9,803 nucleotides of DNA, taken from NCBI GenBank assembly GCA_937982515.1, contig CALJMB010000102.1, forward strand, positions 1 to 9,803, read 5' to 3'. The notes beneath the pieces were generated by a model. It made no database searches. It saw only the letters and a program-made list of their open reading frames with translations, and had not been told where the DNA came from. A program made the translations under genes and the position numbers. The DNA comes from an uncultured Balneolaceae bacterium (GTDB taxonomy: Bacteria > Bacteroidota > Rhodothermia > Balneolales > Balneolaceae). Each line of letters begins with the position of its first letter. Within the stretch, counting starts at the first letter, position 1. Positions 7,602-9,803 of the stretch are shown piece after piece.

Positions 7602-8286
7602 TGGATGAACGACTTAATTGAATGCTTGGGCCCATTGTCGAACTCATATACGCGCTTCTGATGTATAATCCTTTAGCAGAAGCAGGACGTAACTTAATAA
7701 CAGTTCGCAGGAACTCTATCGCATTTTCACGAAGATCGCTCGCATTAAAGCTTACCTTACCAACCGATGCGTGCAAAATTCCGTATTTATCTACACGGAA
7801 ATCAATTTTACCGGCTTTTGCCTGTCTTATCGCCTCGCCCACTTCGTTAGTAACCGTTCCGCTCTTAGGATTAGGCATTAGTCCACGCGGCCCCAGAACA
7901 CGGCCGAGCTTACCTATCTGCCCCATCACATCAGGAGTAGCTACAATTACATCTATATCGGTCCATCCTTCTTCGATTTTTCCGATATATTCTTCAAGGC
8001 CTACATGATCTGCGCCGGCTTCTTTTGCCTCTTCCTGCTTGGATTCATTCACCAGAGCAAGAATACGCACCTCTTTACCCGTGCCATGGGGCAGGGTCAC
8101 CGATCCGCGCACCATCTGATCCGCGTGCCGGGGGTCTACACCCAAGCGCAAATCCAAATCAACTGATGCATCGAACTTTACGGTAGAGGTTTTCCTGACG
8201 AGATCACAAGCTTCTTCCAGCGTATATTCCAACTCCGGATCCAAAAGCTTAGCGGCCTCTTGATACTTTTTACCTCGTTTTGCCAT
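7588..8286 (-). CDS. rplA: 50S ribosomal protein L1
   Basis: Forms the mobile L1 stalk with 23S rRNA helices 76-78 and helps release deacylated tRNA from the E site; in several bacteria it also represses its own rplKA mRNA. 232 aa, the normal length. Family signatures are present: the conserved GKLGRVLGPRGLMPNP (125-140) followed by KSGTVT (141-146), FRVDKYGILHASVGKVSF (163-180), and YMSSTMGP (213-220) near the C-terminus. After that the residue is Ser221, where many homologues have Gly, and the chain ends in an unconserved tail, SIQLSRSSIISV. ATG at 8286 lies 16 bp after the rplK stop. An AGAGGA motif overlaps that stop codon about 12 nt upstream, a slightly long spacing, so translation is probably coupled to rplK. 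It ends 23 bp before rplJ. Confidence 0.99.
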   Translation of the reverse strand: MAKRGKKYQEAAKLLDPELEYTLEEACDLVRKTSTVKFDASVDLDLRLGVDPRHADQMVRGSVTLPHGTGKEVRILALVNESKQEEAKEAGADHVGLEEYIGKIEEGWTDIDVIVATPDVMGQIGKLGRVLGPRGLMPNPKSGTVTNEVGEAIRQAKAGKIDFRVDKYGILHASVGKVSFNASDLRENAIEFLRTVIKLRPASAKGLYIRSAYMSSTMGPSIQLSRSSIISV

Positions 8287-8298
8287 AATTCTAACGAT

Positions 8299-8304
8299 TC
8301 CTCT
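8299..8304 (-). promoter_or_regulatory. rplA ribosome binding site overlapping the rplK stop codon
   Basis: The minus strand reads AGAGGA, whose first two bases are the last two of the rplK TAG stop codon. The distance to the rplA ATG at 8286 is about 12 nt, longer than the best spacing. The overlap suggests that ribosomes ending rplK reinitiate at rplA, which suits the equal amounts of L11 and L1 needed. Confidence 0.55.
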
Positions 8305-8734
8305 ATTTATCTCTTACGACTCTTAAACCCATGCTTCTGGCTGTTCCGGCAATCATTTCTGCTGCCCGGTCCACTTCAAAAGCATTGAGATCTTCCATCT
8401 TCTGTTCTGCTATCTCTTTGCATTGGGTCCAGGTAACCTGGCCTACCTTATTACGGTTTGGCTCTCCGGAACCGGACTTGATTTTTGCAATTTGCTTTAA
8501 CAGTACAGCAGCTGGTGGCGTCTTGGTTTTAAATGTAAAAGACTTATCCTGAAACACAGTAATCTCAACCGGAATGATCGTACCGGCTTTGTCCTGTGTA
8601 GCAGCATTAAAAGCCTTACAAAACTCCATGATGTTAATCCCCGCCTGACCTAGCGCAGGTCCCACCGGTGGAGCAGGGTTTGCCTGTCCGCCCCGGATCT
8701 GGAGTTTAAGAACCGTATCTACTTTTTTTGCCAT
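8303..8734 (-). CDS. rplK: 50S ribosomal protein L11
   Basis: Binds the GTPase-associated region of 23S rRNA with L10 and takes part in factor-dependent GTP hydrolysis and the RelA stringent response. 143 aa, close to the usual 141-142. The N-terminal domain carries GGQANPAPPVGPALGQAG (15-32), the proline-rich helix next to which thiostrepton binds in other bacteria. The C-terminal rRNA-binding domain runs from about 75 and includes GTARSMG (130-136). The start is ATG at 8734. No convincing SD precedes it, only a weak AGAAG. It lies 70 bp after nusG and 16 bp before rplA. Confidence 0.99.
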   Translation of the reverse strand: MAKKVDTVLKLQIRGGQANPAPPVGPALGQAGINIMEFCKAFNAATQDKAGTIIPVEITVFQDKSFTFKTKTPPAAVLLKQIAKIKSGSGEPNRNKVGQVTWTQCKEIAEQKMEDLNAFEVDRAAEMIAGTARSMGLRVVRDK

Positions 8735-8777
8735 TTTAGTTACTGCTTCTTATATGTTTGATTCATCGCGTAATAGC

Positions 8778-8795
8778 TCACTTTGCATCAAGTGA
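8778..8795 (-). promoter_or_regulatory. Small hairpin in the nusG-rplK gap, possible rplK leader element
   Basis: On the minus strand TCACTT (8795-8790) and AAGTGA (8783-8778) are perfect complements around a six-base GATGCA loop, 9 nt after the nusG stop and 43 nt before the rplK start. L1 is known to repress rplKA through a structured leader in some bacteria, and this is the only fold I see in the 70-bp gap. I could not match it to a defined L1-binding motif, so the assignment is weak. Confidence 0.3.
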
Positions 8796-8804
8796 TTCGT
8801 GCGG

Positions 8805-9371
8805 TCAAGTTGCAGGCTCTACCTGGTTCACATCAACTTCAACCGGAGTCTTTCGACCAAAAATACTTACCAATACTCTTAGCTTAAGCTTGTCTGTATT
8901 CACCTCCTGAACCGTCCCGTCAAAATCTTTAAACGGCCCGTCAATAACCTTTACAAGATCTCCTTCATTATAGGGTATGTCTACCACCCCACCCTGTTCC
9001 ATTATATCCTGGCTATCCTGTACCCGGCCTAATATTCTGTCCACCTCACTTTTACGAAGAGGATTTGGCGCAAGATCATTTTTGCCACTTTTCAGGAAGC
9101 CGATGGTAGAGGGAGCGCTCTGTACCAGATTGTTTACCTCTTCATCATAAATGGTTTTCAGCAGCAGGTAACCAGGGAAAAAATTCTTCTCCCGGGTTCT
9201 TTTTTTTCCGGAACGTATTTCTACCACCGTCTCGGTAGGTATTAATATTTCAACAATCTTGTCTTCCAGCCCTTGCTCTTTAATTTCTCGCTCAAGATAT
9301 TCTTTTACTTTCTTTTCATGACTGGAAAAACAGCGGACTACATACCATTTATGTTGGTTGTCTTTACTCAT
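8805..9371 (-). CDS. nusG: Transcription termination/antitermination factor NusG
   Basis: Elongation factor that binds the clamp of RNA polymerase and links it to Rho or to ribosomal protein S10. 188 aa, usual for the family. The N-terminal NGN domain runs to about 115, with KWYVVRCFSSHEKKV (8-22) and the conserved FFPGYLL (64-70). A linker follows, then the C-terminal KOW domain (about 134-185) with EGDLVKVIDGPFKDFDG (136-152) and FGRKTPVEV (171-179). The ATG at 9371 overlaps the secE stop codon in an ATGA junction, so it is probably translated by ribosomes leaving secE; no strong SD is present. The rplK gene follows 70 bp downstream. Its target, RNA polymerase, is encoded in the same transcript. 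Confidence 0.99.
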   Translation of the reverse strand: MSKDNQHKWYVVRCFSSHEKKVKEYLEREIKEQGLEDKIVEILIPTETVVEIRSGKKRTREKNFFPGYLLLKTIYDEEVNNLVQSAPSTIGFLKSGKNDLAPNPLRKSEVDRILGRVQDSQDIMEQGGVVDIPYNEGDLVKVIDGPFKDFDGTVQEVNTDKLKLRVLVSIFGRKTPVEVDVNQVEPAT

Positions 9372-9550
9372 TGATATATGGTCTCTAGAATGGTGCTGTA
9401 AACATGATCAACCGCAAAAATGAATGCCGATAAGATAATCGTAAAAATTACTACAACGATTGTGTAATCAACCAGCTCCTGCTGTGAAGGCCAGGAGACC
9501 TTTTTCATCTCTTTGCGAACATCTTCTAAAAACGCCTTAATCTTTTCCAT
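9368..9550 (-). CDS. secE: Preprotein translocase subunit SecE
   Basis: Essential clamp subunit of the SecYEG channel in the cytoplasmic membrane. 60 aa, the short single-span form typical outside Enterobacteria. It has an amphipathic N-terminal helix (1-20) ending in the conserved KKVSWPS motif (16-22), then one membrane segment at about 29-47 (YTIVVVIFTIILSAFIFAV), and a short C-terminal tail. ATG at 9550 begins 26 nt after the tRNA 3' end. The leader left after tRNA cleavage has no clear SD (only AGAAAG). The gene overlaps nusG by 4 bp. Confidence 0.98.
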   Translation of the reverse strand: MEKIKAFLEDVRKEMKKVSWPSQQELVDYTIVVVIFTIILSAFIFAVDHVYSTILETIYQ

Positions 9551-9576
9551 GGGTGCTTTCTGATCTTAAGTATTTG

Positions 9577-9649
<73 letters not shown>

Positions 9650-9658
9650 AAACGCCAA

Positions 9659-9701
9659 GAGAACAGACCCCAAGACAGATCTATTCTCCGGAAACGAATA
9701 G
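9659..9701 (-). promoter_or_regulatory. Two mutually exclusive stems before tRNA-Trp
   Basis: CTATTC (minus strand, 9701-9696) can pair with GAATAG (9686-9681), six pairs. The same right arm lies within GAGAATAGA (9688-9680), which can instead pair with TCTGTTCTC (9667-9659) through nine pairs, one of them U.G, around a 12-base loop. Only one fold can form at a time. No U-tract follows either. A switch or processing role is speculative. Confidence 0.35.
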
Positions 9702-9731
9702 CTTTAGGAAACTTTCAAAGCTTCCTAAAGC
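9701..9731 (-). promoter_or_regulatory. Strong hairpin after tuf
   Basis: GCTTTAGGAA (9701-9710) and TTCCTAAAGC (9722-9731) are perfect complements. In the minus-strand RNA the stem continues through a G.U pair and three more pairs to 14 in total, with a three-base UGA loop. It begins 17 nt after the tuf stop. No run of U follows, so it is either a non-canonical terminator or a 3'-end processing or stabilising element that lets tuf be expressed at a different level from secE onward. Confidence 0.65.
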
Positions 9732-9748
9732 CCACTTCATTAGCGTGA

Positions 9749-9803
9749 TTATTTAATAATCTTGCTTACCACGCCGGCGCCGACCGTGCGTCCGCCCTCG
9801 CGG
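9749..9803 (-). CDS. tuf: Elongation factor Tu, C-terminal end only
   Basis: Only the last 17 codons and the TAA stop are in the window. They read REGGRTVGAGVVSKIIK, the highly conserved end of bacterial EF-Tu domain III; EF-Tu delivers aminoacyl-tRNA to the ribosome. The reading frame runs off the window end. Its position before tRNA-Trp and secE supports the assignment. 99 bp of structured, gene-free sequence separate it from the tRNA. Confidence 0.95.
   Translation of the reverse strand, partial: REGGRTVGAGVVSKIIK

Noticed and set aside
7588..7630. Frameshift near the end of rplA, suggested by the unusual tail
   Set aside because: The total length, 232 aa, is normal and the conserved YMSSTMGP is in frame; the last residues of L1 vary naturally.
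7622..8008. A 128-codon plus-strand frame opposite rplA
   Set aside because: Antisense shadow of a clearly conserved gene; no domain.
8735..8804. Possible sigma-70-like promoter in the nusG-rplK gap (TTGATG with TATTAC)
   Set aside because: The spacer is only about 10 nt, too short; no other pair of boxes has proper spacing.

Overview
The window is a core bacterial transcription/translation operon read entirely on the minus strand. In transcription order (high to low coordinate) it runs tuf (3' end only), tRNA-Trp(CCA), secE, nusG, rplK, rplA, rplJ, rplL, rpoB, rpoC (5' two thirds only). Every gene is in the same direction and the largest gap is 165 bp. No stretch over 300 bp lacks a gene, and I see no mobile element, CRISPR array, toxin-antitoxin, defence or metabolic gene. 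The long plus-strand reading frames are shadows of rpoB, rplL, rplJ and rplA.

The protein sequences point to the Bacteroidota/FCB group. RpoB is 1277 aa with the Bacteroidota-like rifampicin region (GTNQLSQFMDQTNPLAELTH). RpoC has the CHCGKYKRIRYKGI zinc-finger variant, and L7/L12 and SecE have Bacteroidota-like lengths. Moderate G+C together with clear Shine-Dalgarno (SD) sequences before rpoB, rpoC, rplL and rplJ argue for an early-branching lineage such as Balneolales/Rhodothermales rather than Bacteroidia or Flavobacteriia, which mostly lack them. That placement is an inference, not a measurement.

The products work together. EF-Tu and tRNA-Trp serve elongation. SecE is part of the Sec translocon. 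NusG couples RNA polymerase to the ribosome and to termination. L11, L1, L10 and L7/L12 form the ribosomal L1 stalk and the L7/L12 stalk base. RpoB and RpoC are the two catalytic subunits of RNA polymerase. The proteins look intact and ordinary.

The less ordinary signal is at RNA level in the short gaps. (i) rpoB and rpoC both appear to start with TTG, and in both the SD and the start codon can fold into one small hairpin. (ii) The rplJ SD can pair with the last codons of rplA, which would couple L10 synthesis to completed L1 translation; the 23-bp rplA-rplJ gap leaves no intergenic room for an L10 leader. (iii) Hairpins sit 12-29 nt after the stops of tuf, rplL and rpoB. Those after tuf and rplL are continuous 14-bp stems only in the minus-strand RNA, because a G.U pair there is an A/C mismatch on the other strand. 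None has a U-tract, so they look like attenuation, processing or stabilising elements rather than simple intrinsic terminators. I found no convincing promoter; the operon promoter probably lies upstream of tuf, outside the window. I did not find a novel multi-gene system here.
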